Origin: Treponema sp.
Lineage (GTDB): Bacteria > Spirochaetota > Spirochaetia > Treponematales > Breznakiellaceae
Direction of reading: 5' to 3'
DNA: 38,696 bases
NCBI GenBank assembly: GCA_031258505.1
Contig: JAIRMT010000020.1
Span: 1-38,696 of the forward strand
Shown here: positions 1-6,862 of the stretch, in pieces
Numbering within the stretch: the first letter of the stretch is position 1
Layout of the letters: each line of letters starts with the position of its first letter
Notes under the pieces: model-generated
Told to the model about the DNA's origin: nothing
Seen by the model: only the letters and a program-made list of their open reading frames with translations
The model's database searches: none
Program-made: the position numbers and the translations under genes

Positions 1-283
1 CTTAGCGTATAAAACTTCCATACGCTAAGTTAGAAGCTCCATACGCTAAGATGAAAGCTCTATCTTAGCGTATAAAACTTCCATACGCTAAGATGAAAGC
101 TCTATCTTAGCGTATAAAACTTCCATACGCTAAGATGAAAGTTCTAACTTAGCGTATAAAACTCCCATACGCTAAGTTAGAAGCTCTAACTTAGCGTATA
201 AAACCTCCATACGCTAAGCTAGAAGTTATACACACCAAATAAAACCTCCATACGCCAAGATGAAAACTCTATACGCCAAGATA
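1..283. repeat. Tandem hairpin repeat array (42-43 bp unit)
   Basis: Five units each carry a perfect 10-bp inverted repeat, CTTAGCGTAT and ATACGCTAAG, around a 9-nt loop. Left arms are at 1, 64, 107, 148 and 190, and right arms at 20, 83, 125, 167 and 209. Between hairpins lies a 13-14 nt linker of the type atgaaagctctat. An extra right arm sits at 41-50. Degenerate units with ATACGCCAAG continue to about 283. The array starts at the window edge, so its true length is unknown. It shows no coding capacity. Confidence 0.9.
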
Positions 284-450
284 GAAACTCAGTATGTGTC
301 TCATACGCAGGCAAGATCGAGATACGATCGTGGATAGGTGCGCTTTATTTTATGGAGCGGGTTAATGAAGCCTATGTTGCTGGCGTATCGGGAGTATCGT
401 TTATGAATCCGTGGGTCAAGTTTAGCATTTATGCGGGGATGCTTTATTAA
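223..450 (+). pseudogene. Possible C-terminal relic of an outer-membrane or repeat protein
   Basis: The frame ending at the TAA at 448-450 is open only from 223, just after the hairpin array. Its last about 45 codons read as plausible protein, ending in ...NPWVKFSIYAGMLY. The alternating hydrophobic residues and terminal aromatic resemble the C-terminal strand signal of outer-membrane beta-barrels. There is no good start codon with a ribosome site and nothing recognisable upstream, so the gene may have been cut by the repeat array. It could also be a chance open frame. The beta-barrel reading is inference from pattern only. Confidence 0.22.
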
Positions 451-512
451 AAAAGTATCCGACTAAAACTTCCCCTTATCAATAAGCGCCACACTCAGCT
501 CAGGAACACCGC

Positions 513-540
513 TTGACAAAAATCAAACATCCGTTAAATC
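513..540 (+). promoter_or_regulatory. Probable sigma70 promoter of the UroD-family gene
   Basis: A TTGACA box at 513-518 is followed 16 nt later by TAAATC at 535-540, about 33 nt upstream of the start codon. The -35 box is perfect and the -10 is weak. A ribosome site (AAAGGAG) follows at about 560-566. Confidence 0.5.
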
Positions 541-573
541 TATGTACAGATTCGCGGTCAAAGGAGCTTTATT

Positions 574-1593
574 ATGTCAAAACGAGAGTTAGTGTTAAAG
601 ACATTCAGAAACGAAAAGCCTGAACGGACGCCTGTTGGGTTTTGGTTTCATTATGCGAAGGATGAACTAGTCGATGGATTTGAAAACCCGGAGGTTTTTG
701 AGGCAAACATTGCAGGCCACAGGAAGTTTTATACAGACTTTCAGCCTGATCTGGTCAAAATTATGACAGACGGCTACTTTATATACCCTAATAAGCTGTT
801 TATGGAGGCAAAAACCCTTGATGACCTACGAAAAGTGCAGCCTATCGGGGAAAACCATGAGTGGATCGAGCGACAGGTGGGCTTTGCCAAGACCATAAGG
901 GGCATATTTGGCGATGAAGTTCTCTCTTTCTATAACATCTTCGCGCCCGCCACGCTTTTCAAGTTTGGCAATCATGGCGAAAAGAACGCCGCAAAGCTGT
1001 TCACGGATTTCGCGGTGGAAGACGCTGCCGCGCTTGCCCGCGCGCTCAGGGTGGTTGCGGGAGACCTCGCCATCCTTGCGCAGCGCGTCATAAGCGAGGC
1101 AAAGATCAGCGGCCTCTATTACAGCGTCCATGATGTGGCGGACAGCCGCTTCAGCGACGCGCTCCGCCTCTCGGTGAACGCGCCGGCTGATCGCGTCTTG
1201 CTTGACGCAGCTAACGAGACAGGCGCGGCCAGCGAAACCGGCGCGCTCAATATCCTCCACATCTGCGGCTATGAGGGACAGCGGAATCAGCTTTCGCATT
1301 ATGTGGACTATCCCGCGCAGATCATCAACTGGGCTACTACGGTGGAAAAGGTTTCCCTGGGGCAGGGGAAGCGACTTTTCGGCGGACGTCCGGTTATTGG
1401 CGGCTTTGATAGCACGGTCAATGGCGTGCTGTACAAAGGCGGCAAGGCGGAGATTGAGGCTGAAACTGGACGCCTGTTGCGGGAGGCCGGAACCACCGGC
1501 GTGGTTCTGGGCGCTGACTGCACCATCCCGCGAGACATCAAGCTGGACCACCTGCGCTGGGTGCGCGACGCGGCTGCGGCTTTTAAGGACTGA
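574..1593 (+). CDS. UroD/MtaA-family corrinoid methyltransferase-like protein
   Basis: This 339-residue protein belongs to the uroporphyrinogen decarboxylase superfamily (PF01208). The residues seen fit the MtaA/CmuA methyltransferase branch rather than true HemE. A His-x-Cys motif (H229-I-C231) and a late Cys in GADC (C316) match the zinc-binding set that activates a thiol for methyl transfer from a corrinoid protein. The N-terminus (RELVLKTFRNEKPERTPVGFW) is typical of the anaerobe-enriched UroD-like proteins used in O-demethylation or methyl-group catabolism. The start is chosen by AAAGGAG 8 nt upstream. No corrinoid protein or activator lies next to it, so the substrate cannot be inferred. 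The gene stands alone between repeat-rich regions. Family placement is firm; the methyltransferase role is likely; the pathway is unknown. Confidence 0.85.
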   Translation: MSKRELVLKTFRNEKPERTPVGFWFHYAKDELVDGFENPEVFEANIAGHRKFYTDFQPDLVKIMTDGYFIYPNKLFMEAKTLDDLRKVQPIGENHEWIERQVGFAKTIRGIFGDEVLSFYNIFAPATLFKFGNHGEKNAAKLFTDFAVEDAAALARALRVVAGDLAILAQRVISEAKISGLYYSVHDVADSRFSDALRLSVNAPADRVLLDAANETGAASETGALNILHICGYEGQRNQLSHYVDYPAQIINWATTVEKVSLGQGKRLFGGRPVIGGFDSTVNGVLYKGGKAEIEAETGRLLREAGTTGVVLGADCTIPRDIKLDHLRWVRDAAAAFKD

Positions 1594-1640
1594 GCAAGAG
1601 ACGGGGCAAGTATGCCTCGCCTCTTGCCTCAAAATTCTAT

Positions 1641-1770
1641 TTATTTACTCATGTTACGCAGGAAGAAAAAACGGTAAGAATTGGTCATCGAAGGGACGCG
1701 AATATTTCATCGCGTTCATTCGCGTAATTCGATGATCTTTTTCTTTCCGGTGCGTAAGGTGAGTCAATAA
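1641..1770. mobile_element. Palindromic MITE-like element, copy 1
   Basis: The ends form long imperfect inverted repeats: TTATTTACTCATGTTACGC on the left and GCGTAAGGTGAGTCAATAA on the right. Inside them, GGAAGAAAAA opposes TTTTTCTTTCC, and a cat-cga stretch opposes attcgatgat. The middle carries GCGAATATTTCAT and CGCGTTCATTCGCG. It closely matches 3585-3733 (copy 2), which has a longer centre. It has no coding capacity and lies between two genes. Confidence 0.7.
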
Positions 1771-1852
1771 ATCTGAAATACTCTTCATCCGCTCTTTTCA
1801 TTCCCCTTTCTTCATTTTCTCCTTCCGCCGTATCGTTTCAAATATTCCCTCA

Positions 1853-2077
1853 AGCCGCAAAGGGAAAATAAATCCCGAAAAACTAAAGGAAATGGCGGAA
1901 AACCATCTCGACGGGTATTTAAGGGAATTCGGTGTCTGCTTTCAGGCAATAGACAAAAGATTTAAGTCTCTCGGTATTACCTGTAAAAAAACTTTTACTT
2001 ATTCCGAAAAAAGGGAAGGGTTTTTAACGAAAATTGAGCAGATATTGTGGAAAAACCGAGTGTATGTAGAAGAATGA
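1853..2077 (+). pseudogene. IS630-family transposase remnant (N-terminal HTH part)
   Basis: The frame reads GKINPEKLKEMAENHLDGYL, then a helix-turn-helix-like segment, then RFKSLGITCKKTFTYSEKRE, and ends NRVYVEE followed by a stop. This is the layout of the IS630 orfA-like region: a winged HTH, then KRLGI-x-KKTFTY, then the start of the DDE domain, usually VYVDE-SGI. The first catalytic Asp position reads Glu (VYVEE) and the frame then stops. No DDE half, inverted repeats or intact start were seen. It is a dead fragment of about 75 codons, pointing to past transposition here. Confidence 0.6.
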
Positions 2078-2110
2078 TCAATAAGCCCAATTCCCCATAG
2101 AGAGCCTTTA

Positions 2111-3508
2111 TCAAACTTTTTGTTTAACTTCGGTCTCGACTCCAGCCCCATCTTTGAACGAAACAAGGTTCTGCGTTGTCTCAAGTGCATAAGATAACAA
2201 AGCGTGATGCTCATATTCCACTTCACCGGTCTGGTTATCAACCGGATCGGCGCGGAAGTGCTGTTTCGGCGGAACAAAATCCGTACAAATGGCGCTGTTG
2301 GCGGCCATTCTGAATATGTCAAGATTACCGAAGTAGTAGTTCCAGCGATCAAACGCACCGGACTCCAGGGCTCCGCCGCCAAACGATGGGTCGGCGAAGA
2401 GCCAGCCCCACGGCTCAACGTAAAACTCAGCCCAGTCATGGCAACCGGTCGAGAACTCCGACACGGACAGGCCGGACTGCCAGCGCGCCGGAACGCCAGC
2501 CATGCGGCAGAGCGTAATAAACAGAATAGCCTGCACACCGCAATCCCCCTTGAGATTCACCGCCGCATACTCAGCAATGTTTTCAATGATCGCGTATTCG
2601 GGCATGAAGGAATAGCGCACCTTACGGGTGATGAAGTCATAGATACGCCGAGCCTTTTTCAGCGGATTGGTCTCGCCATCAAGGATTTCCTCAAGCAGAA
2701 AACGCAGGTACGGCGTAAAGCGGATATGTGGCGCTTGTTCCTCAAGACAAAAGTCGTAGACCCCAGCCTTTGCCGCCGCCGGCTCCGGGCTGACAAACTC
2801 AAGCTGATTACAATAGGTGTACTCGACCCAGAAAACGCTGTCTGGCGCCAGTGCTGTCTCAAAACACACGGTGCGTTGTTCCGCGTCCAACGGCGCAATG
2901 CTGACTTTTGCTGCTGGCGAAGTCCCCAGCAGAGCGATCTTGCTGGTCTGCCGCGCCTCACGGGGTATGGGCAAGTGAACCAGAACACGGCGTCCGGTTT
3001 CTTCAAACGCTTTCTTAACCTGAATAGAGGCGCGAAGCCGTATCTCCGCGCTTCTACCGCCGTCTTTCCGCATGACATCGACGTTTATATCAAGCTGTTC
3101 TTTCCGTTTGTTGGATCGCTCACTCAGATCGGGCGTCAGAAGCCGTTTACGGTAATCGTCCCGTGTTTTCAGCAGGTTATCAAAAAAGCGCCGGTGAAAG
3201 TGCGGCTCGCCCACAACAAAAGCCCAGTCCGCCTCCCCGTTAGCCTTGAGCGCGTCAAGCTCGTCCGGCACGAAGTCGCGGATTTGCTCTCGCATAAGCC
3301 GCTGCGCCGCGTCTACACTATATGGATACTCGTCATGAGCGAGGATATCGAGCGTTTGCGTTTCAATTTCAAGCCGCTGACGCAGAGCGCACGGCAGGTC
3401 TTTCTTCAACAGGGCGGCGATGAGCCGGTTTGCGCCGGCAAAGTCGCCGACAGCCCTGAGCTTCTGCACATCTTCAGGCAGAGGCACAGATTGATAGGCA
3501 AGATTCAT
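2111..3508 (-). CDS. Transglutaminase-like domain protein
   Basis: A 465-residue protein with a C-terminal transglutaminase-like (papain-fold) core. The catalytic triad is visible: C323 in KGDCGVQA, H357 in CHDWAEFY and D373 in FADPSFGG. The spacing is normal for bacterial transglutaminase-like proteins, which usually act as peptidases or amidases. The N-terminal half (about residues 1-200) resembles the domain that precedes the core in many anaerobe homologues, with a beta-rich segment ending FWVEYTYCNQLEF. No signal peptide or membrane helix is apparent, so it is probably cytoplasmic. The ATG has only a weak ribosome site. It is flanked by an IS630 remnant downstream and MITE-like repeats upstream, and no functional partner is adjacent. 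Substrate unknown. Confidence 0.85.
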   Translation of the reverse strand: MNLAYQSVPLPEDVQKLRAVGDFAGANRLIAALLKKDLPCALRQRLEIETQTLDILAHDEYPYSVDAAQRLMREQIRDFVPDELDALKANGEADWAFVVGEPHFHRRFFDNLLKTRDDYRKRLLTPDLSERSNKRKEQLDINVDVMRKDGGRSAEIRLRASIQVKKAFEETGRRVLVHLPIPREARQTSKIALLGTSPAAKVSIAPLDAEQRTVCFETALAPDSVFWVEYTYCNQLEFVSPEPAAAKAGVYDFCLEEQAPHIRFTPYLRFLLEEILDGETNPLKKARRIYDFITRKVRYSFMPEYAIIENIAEYAAVNLKGDCGVQAILFITLCRMAGVPARWQSGLSVSEFSTGCHDWAEFYVEPWGWLFADPSFGGGALESGAFDRWNYYFGNLDIFRMAANSAICTDFVPPKQHFRADPVDNQTGEVEYEHHALLSYALETTQNLVSFKDGAGVETEVKQKV

Positions 3509-3517
3509 AGCAGTAAT

Positions 3518-3546
3518 ATGGACTTAAAAAGGAAAAGCGTCAAGGA
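3518..3546 (+). repeat. 29-bp direct repeat, copy 1
   Basis: The 29 bases beginning ATGGACTTAAAAAGG occur here and again, identical, at 3986-4014. The two copies flank the region holding MITE copy 2 and the 21-bp tandem array, as if that block had been inserted or duplicated between them. Confidence 0.85.
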
Positions 3547-3584
3547 TATGTTTTGTACTTTTGACGTTGACATGGGTGTTTTAA

Positions 3585-3733
3585 TATCTCATGTTACGCG
3601 GGAAGAAAAAACGGTAAGAATTTATCATCGAATGGACGCTGATATACGCGAATATTTCATTTCTCTAAAGAAAATTCGCGTTCATTCGCGTCATTCGATG
3701 ATCTTTTTCTTTCCGGCGCGTAAGGTGAGTTAA
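3585..3733. mobile_element. Palindromic MITE-like element, copy 2
   Basis: The same element as 1641-1770. The left end is CTCATGTTACGCGGGAAG with A5 following, and the right end is TTTTTCTTTCCGGCGCGTAA then GGTGAGT. Both halves can pair along most of their length, including ATCATCGAAT with ATTCGATGAT. The centre is about 26 bp longer than in copy 1 (an additional GATATACGCGAATATTTCAT-type segment). No transposase is encoded. Confidence 0.7.
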
Positions 3734-3747
3734 TATGGGATAATAAC

Positions 3748-3983
3748 ACGGATACTCTCCAAGACCAAACGGATACTCTCAGAGACTCAACGGATACTCT
3801 CAGAGACCAAACGGATTACTCTCAGAGACCAAACGGATACTCTCAGAGACCAAACGGATACTCTCCAAGACCAAACGAATACTCTCAGAGACCAAACGAA
3901 TACTCCCAGAGACCAAACGGATACTCTCAGAGACTCAACGAATACTCTCAGAGACCAAACGGATACTCTCCAAGACCAAACGG
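3748..3983. repeat. 21-bp tandem array, 11 copies
   Basis: Eleven near-identical units of the type ACGGATACTCTCAGAGACCA(A) run head to tail, with variants CTCTCCAAGACC and GAATACTCCC and one single-base insertion in the fourth unit. Because the unit is 21 bp, a frame stays open on the minus strand and would give a heptapeptide repeat (SVWSLRV). That reading has no ribosome site or conserved protein context, so the array is taken as non-coding. Confidence 0.9.
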
Positions 3984-3985
3984 AG

Positions 3986-4014
3986 ATGGACTTAAAAAGG
4001 AAAAGCGTCAAGGA
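3986..4014 (+). repeat. 29-bp direct repeat, copy 2
   Basis: Identical to 3518-3546. It starts immediately after the last unit of the 21-bp array and runs directly into the partial inverted MITE copy. Confidence 0.85.
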
Positions 4015-4092
4015 AGAAATGAAGTATTCGCGTATATTCGCGTTCATTCGCGGACAAATTCTTACGGTTTTATTTAACGTACCTTACGCGCC
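4012..4092. mobile_element. Partial inverted copy of the MITE-like element
   Basis: AGAAATGAAGTATTCGCGTATA is the reverse complement of the central part of copy 2, with one change. ATTCTTACGGTTTT and a degraded end at CTTACGCG follow in the order expected of an inverted copy. The second half is missing. The rest of the 3509-4394 gap holds a short repeat and the promoter below. Confidence 0.5.
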
Positions 4093-4094
4093 GG

Positions 4095-4136
4095 AGATTC
4101 AAGTCCAACCGCCGAAGATTCAAGTCCAACCGTCAA
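4095..4136. repeat. 21-bp direct repeat, two copies
   Basis: Two adjacent units, AGATTCAAGTCCAACCG plus CCGA at 4095-4115 and plus TCAA at 4116-4136. A third, degenerate start (GGATTC) follows. The unit length equals that of the neighbouring 11-copy array, but the sequence is unrelated. Confidence 0.8.
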
Positions 4137-4234
4137 GGATTCGTCTTCAATCAGCGTTGATTTCTCCACATTGGGCTGTCCCAAAAGAGTAGACATTTTT
4201 TACCGAATTTTACCCGCAAAAAAGTACACGGCAC

Positions 4235-4284
4235 TTGACACATCTTTGTTAGTACATTATAACAAAGATAGCAATAGTTAACTA
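4235..4284 (+). promoter_or_regulatory. Promoter with palindromic operator-like sites
   Basis: TTGACA (4235-4240) is followed by exactly 17 nt and TATAAC (4258-4263), a good sigma70 promoter. A perfect 10-bp inverted repeat, ATCTTTGTTA (4242-4251) and TAACAAAGAT (4260-4269), fills the spacer and covers the -10. Just downstream is a perfect 12-bp palindrome, ATAGTTAACTAT (4273-4284). A repressor bound at either site would block transcription of the DUF3793-flavodoxin-DUF2325-ABC block. The sites do not match the classical Fur box. The regulator is not encoded nearby. Confidence 0.65.
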
Positions 4285-4394
4285 TCAAGATTGGATAAGG
4301 GAGTGATGTTGCCGCCGGACCGGATGTGGGCTGTTTTTGGTCAATCAGCTCCTTGAAAGACTTGCTGTGTCCGGTTTGGGTTTTGGGAGACGAT

Positions 4395-4973
4395 ATGAAC
4401 ACTACGGGTAACTGTTTATTGTTGGATATGACGCTGGCGCGGCATTGCGCGCCGGTCTTGCTGGGGAAAAAACCGGCGGCTCTCTTTCCCATACCCCTGG
4501 GCTGGGACGAGATGCTAACCAAGATGCCGCTGCCGGGAAATATGCGCTTTCTGTTGCTACGGCGTCCGGGGAAGAAGGCGCTGGTTTTTGCCTACCAGTT
4601 GCGGCTCTTGTCCCGCGCGCTGGATACGGACGGGGCGCGTGAAACTCTCGGCGCTTTAGGCTATCCGGCGGCAGAGGAAGCGGGTGATCCTGGTCCGTGT
4701 CTTGCTTTTTTGGAGCGGCGGTTCTGGGAAGGCGCGGATTTTCCCCACGAGGTCGGGTTTTTTCTCGGCTATCCGCCTGAGGATGTGCTTGGGTTCATCC
4801 ATCATCGGGGAAGCCACTGCAAGTTATGCGGTATGTGGAAGGTTTACGGCGACGTGGCGCGGGCGGCGGCCCTGTTTGCCGAATACGCGAAGTGCAGAGA
4901 ACGCTTGCTGAAATACGTTCAAAACGGCGGCGTGATTCTGAGGGAGAAACCGTCCGCAACGTTGGCGGGTTGA
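4395..4973 (+). CDS. DUF3793 family protein
   Basis: The protein (192 residues from this start) shows the DUF3793 signature near its C-terminus: FPHEVGFFLGYPPEDVLGF, then a His-Cys rich GSHCKLCGMWKVYGD. The two cysteines (CKLC) and nearby histidines could bind a metal or heme, but this is not established for the family. The ATG at 4395 is preferred because GGGAGA lies just upstream; an upstream in-frame start at 4326 has no ribosome site. In other anaerobes this family recurs beside flavodoxins and DUF2325 proteins, which is exactly the arrangement here, and the group is often linked to iron or heme supply. No signal peptide. Molecular function unknown. Confidence 0.8.
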   Translation: MNTTGNCLLLDMTLARHCAPVLLGKKPAALFPIPLGWDEMLTKMPLPGNMRFLLLRRPGKKALVFAYQLRLLSRALDTDGARETLGALGYPAAEEAGDPGPCLAFLERRFWEGADFPHEVGFFLGYPPEDVLGFIHHRGSHCKLCGMWKVYGDVARAAALFAEYAKCRERLLKYVQNGGVILREKPSATLAG

Positions 4974-5078
4974 AAGCGCTAGGAATGACGGTCAATCCGG
5001 TTGTTCCGTTAAATCGCATAAAGCTGTCCAAAACAGATGTTGAGGAACAGTTTTATATATATATTTTAGGAGGCCTAT

Positions 5079-5501
5079 ATGAGTAAGGCGGTAGTTGTTT
5101 ATTGGAGCGGTACAGGAAACACTGAGGCGATGGCGAAGGCTATCGAGAAGGGTTTGAAGGAGGGCGGCGCAGAGGTTACGTTGCTTGAAACCGCACAGGC
5201 GAAGGCGGACATCATTGATCAATACGATCTGTTCGCGTTCGGTTGCCCGGCGATGGGAAACGAGGTGCTGGAAGAAGAGGCGTTCGAGCCTTTTTTCACG
5301 TCCATCGAGGGAAAGCTGGCCGGGAAGAAGGTCGCGCTATTCGGCACGTATGACTGGGGTGACGGTCAGTGGATGCGGGACTGGCAGAAGCGGACGGCGG
5401 ATGCCGGAGCGACAGTGTTCGAGGAGGGCTTTAGTGTCCAGCAGGAATCCTCGGATGAAGAGGCGAGCGCCGCATTCGGCAAGCGATTTGCGGCGTTTTA
5501 G
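5079..5501 (+). CDS. Flavodoxin, short-chain
   Basis: A 140-residue flavodoxin with the FMN phosphate loop SGTGNTE at residues 10-16, FGCPAMGNE as the second FMN loop, and FGTYDWGDGQWM as the third loop contacting the isoalloxazine ring. The length is typical of clostridial and spirochaetal short-chain flavodoxins. It should carry single electrons between reductases and partner enzymes, often replacing ferredoxin under iron limitation. AGGAGG lies 7 nt before the ATG. It sits 105 bp after the DUF3793 gene and before a hairpin and a DUF2325 gene, in the same orientation. The context suggests low-iron or heme-related expression, which is inference. Confidence 0.93.
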   Translation: MSKAVVVYWSGTGNTEAMAKAIEKGLKEGGAEVTLLETAQAKADIIDQYDLFAFGCPAMGNEVLEEEAFEPFFTSIEGKLAGKKVALFGTYDWGDGQWMRDWQKRTADAGATVFEEGFSVQQESSDEEASAAFGKRFAAF

Positions 5502-5514
5502 GCGGTGAGAAATG

Positions 5515-5546
5515 GGCGGGCTTACGGGTTAGCCCGCCTATTTTAT
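5515..5546 (+). terminator. Rho-independent terminator after flavodoxin
   Basis: GGCGGGCT (5515-5522) pairs perfectly with AGCCCGCC (5531-5538) around an 8-nt loop, followed by TATTTTATTT. It probably ends or attenuates the DUF3793-flavodoxin transcript. The DUF2325 gene starts 20 nt later, so read-through is possible. Confidence 0.75.
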
Positions 5547-5565
5547 TTGTTGAGAGGAGTATGGT

Positions 5566-5889
5566 ATGAATGTGGTGATTATTGGGGGGAATGACCGGAT
5601 GGTGTGCCGGTATCGGGACATTTGCCGGGAGCATGGGTGTAAGGCGAAGATTTATACGCAGCCTAAGGGGAACTTGGAGTGTCTCATGGGAAGCCCGGAG
5701 CTAATTGTGCTATTCACAAATCCTGTGGCGCATGAGATGATCAGGATTGCAAAGAAGATAGCAGCGGCTCAAGCAATTCCGCTGGTACAGTCGCACTGCG
5801 CGAGTTGTAGTTCCTTGCGGAATGTGCTGGCGGTGGCGAAGCGGGACGGCGTGAATGTGGGGACCACGGGACGTAACGGTAGAAGATGA
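5566..5889 (+). CDS. DUF2325 domain protein
   Basis: A 107-residue protein matching the DUF2325 pattern: an N-terminal Rossmann-like strand (MNVVIIGGNDRMVCRYRDIC), a middle LIVLFTNPVAHEM and a C-terminal VQSHCASCSSLRNVL with two closely spaced cysteines (HCASC). Family members are small, soluble and of unknown role. They often occur with flavodoxins, iron transport or redox genes. The Cys pair could bind a metal. GAGGAG lies 6 nt upstream of the ATG. It follows the flavodoxin terminator and precedes a periplasmic binding protein by 50 bp, so it may be co-transcribed with the ABC importer. Confidence 0.8.
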   Translation: MNVVIIGGNDRMVCRYRDICREHGCKAKIYTQPKGNLECLMGSPELIVLFTNPVAHEMIRIAKKIAAAQAIPLVQSHCASCSSLRNVLAVAKRDGVNVGTTGRNGRR

Positions 5890-5938
5890 GGCAATTCGTT
5901 GCTTGAATAAATAACGTTATACGAGTATCCTTGCCTCT

Positions 5939-6826
5939 ATGAAAAAGATACAATATCTGTTTTTAGTGTGCATACTCTGTGCGTTGCGCGCCGTGCTTTA
6001 CGCGCAAACCCCTATCAACACGATCGATGTTCTCGGAAGGCGGGTGAGCTTTAGCGCCATCCCACAGCGGATTATAAGCCTCAGCCCGGGCGTTACCGAG
6101 ATACTCTTTGCCATTGGCGCAGAGGCACAGGTGGTAGGCGTTACCGAGTACTGCAACTATCCACCGGAAACCGCGAACCGGACTAAGGTCGGTGGGTTTT
6201 CCGGCATAACGGTTAATGTTGAACAGATCGTGGTACTCAAGCCGGACCTGGTTATTGTTTCCGGGGAGATGCACGAGCGTATCATTGCCTTACTCGACGA
6301 GCTTGGGATCAAGTCCTTCGCCGTTGAGCCGTCAACCTTTGCTCAGGTGTACACGACCATTGAAACCATAGGCCGGTTCACGGGGCATGAGTCGGGCGCG
6401 GCCAGCGTGGTTGCCGCTATGCGCGCCAAGATAACGCGGGCGCAGGCGCAGCGCGGGAATCGGGAGCGGCCTGGGGTGTTCTGGGAACTGACCGACGATC
6501 CGCTTATGAGTACCGGCGGCGGTACTTTTATCAACGAGGCCATCAGTCTGGCTGGCGGGAGAAACATTTTTGAGGACCTTAGTGAGCGCTGGCCCATAGT
6601 GAGTACGGAACAGGTGCTGTTGCGAAGACCCGCGTGGATTCTGGCTGGAGACGATCACGGTGTGGTTATTGATCCGCAGGCGCTTGCGCGGCGTCCGGGC
6701 TGGTCGGCTTTACCCGCAGTGCGGGATAAACACGTCGCGTTGGTGAACGCGGATATGCTCTACCGTTACGGGCCCCGCCTTGCTGATGCGGTGCTGGCTA
6801 TTTCTAACATTTTGTTTGCGAACTGA
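5939..6826 (+). CDS. ABC importer substrate-binding protein (BtuF/FepB type)
   Basis: A 295-residue class III periplasmic binding protein. A signal peptide (about residues 1-22, ending VLYAQ) is followed by the typical start TIDVLGRRVSFSAIPQRIISLSPGVTEILFAIGA and VVGVTEYCNYP, then LKPDLVI. These are hallmarks of the BtuF/FepB/heme-binding family (PF01497). Conserved salt-bridge glutamates that dock on the permease are probably in PGVTE and in the C-terminal lobe. No lipobox cysteine was seen, so it is probably soluble in the periplasm. It is the first gene of a three-part importer; the permease follows after 36 bp. The ligand (cobalamin, heme or ferric chelate) cannot be read from the sequence. 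The neighbouring flavodoxin hints at iron. The ribosome site is poor. Confidence 0.88.
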   Translation: MKKIQYLFLVCILCALRAVLYAQTPINTIDVLGRRVSFSAIPQRIISLSPGVTEILFAIGAEAQVVGVTEYCNYPPETANRTKVGGFSGITVNVEQIVVLKPDLVIVSGEMHERIIALLDELGIKSFAVEPSTFAQVYTTIETIGRFTGHESGAASVVAAMRAKITRAQAQRGNRERPGVFWELTDDPLMSTGGGTFINEAISLAGGRNIFEDLSERWPIVSTEQVLLRRPAWILAGDDHGVVIDPQALARRPGWSALPAVRDKHVALVNADMLYRYGPRLADAVLAISNILFAN

Positions 6827-6862
6827 AGGGGCATCCAACTGCTGAAGCGTTTTTCTCCGCTG

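Noticed and set aside
1-283. CRISPR array
   Set aside because: Repeats are hairpins with short, nearly identical linkers rather than unique spacers, and no cas gene is present.
826-1632. 268-codon frame opposite the UroD-family gene
   Set aside because: Antisense shadow of a well-supported gene in GC-richer codons.
2204-3733. 509-codon frame opposite the transglutaminase gene
   Set aside because: It is antisense to a protein with an intact catalytic triad, and its own translation has no recognisable pattern.
3787-4047. 86-codon minus-strand frame made of SVWSLRV heptads
   Set aside because: It is the open frame of a 21-bp tandem array; any stop-free unit keeps the frame open. No ribosome site or protein-like flanks.
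4168-4200. End of an insertion sequence (GGGCTGTCCCAAAAGAGTAG)
   Set aside because: The stretch resembles some IS ends, but no partner end or transposase was found nearby.
5889-5939. Cobalamin riboswitch in front of the BtuF-type gene
   Set aside because: Only 50 bp separate the genes and no B12-box-like sequence is visible there or before 5566.
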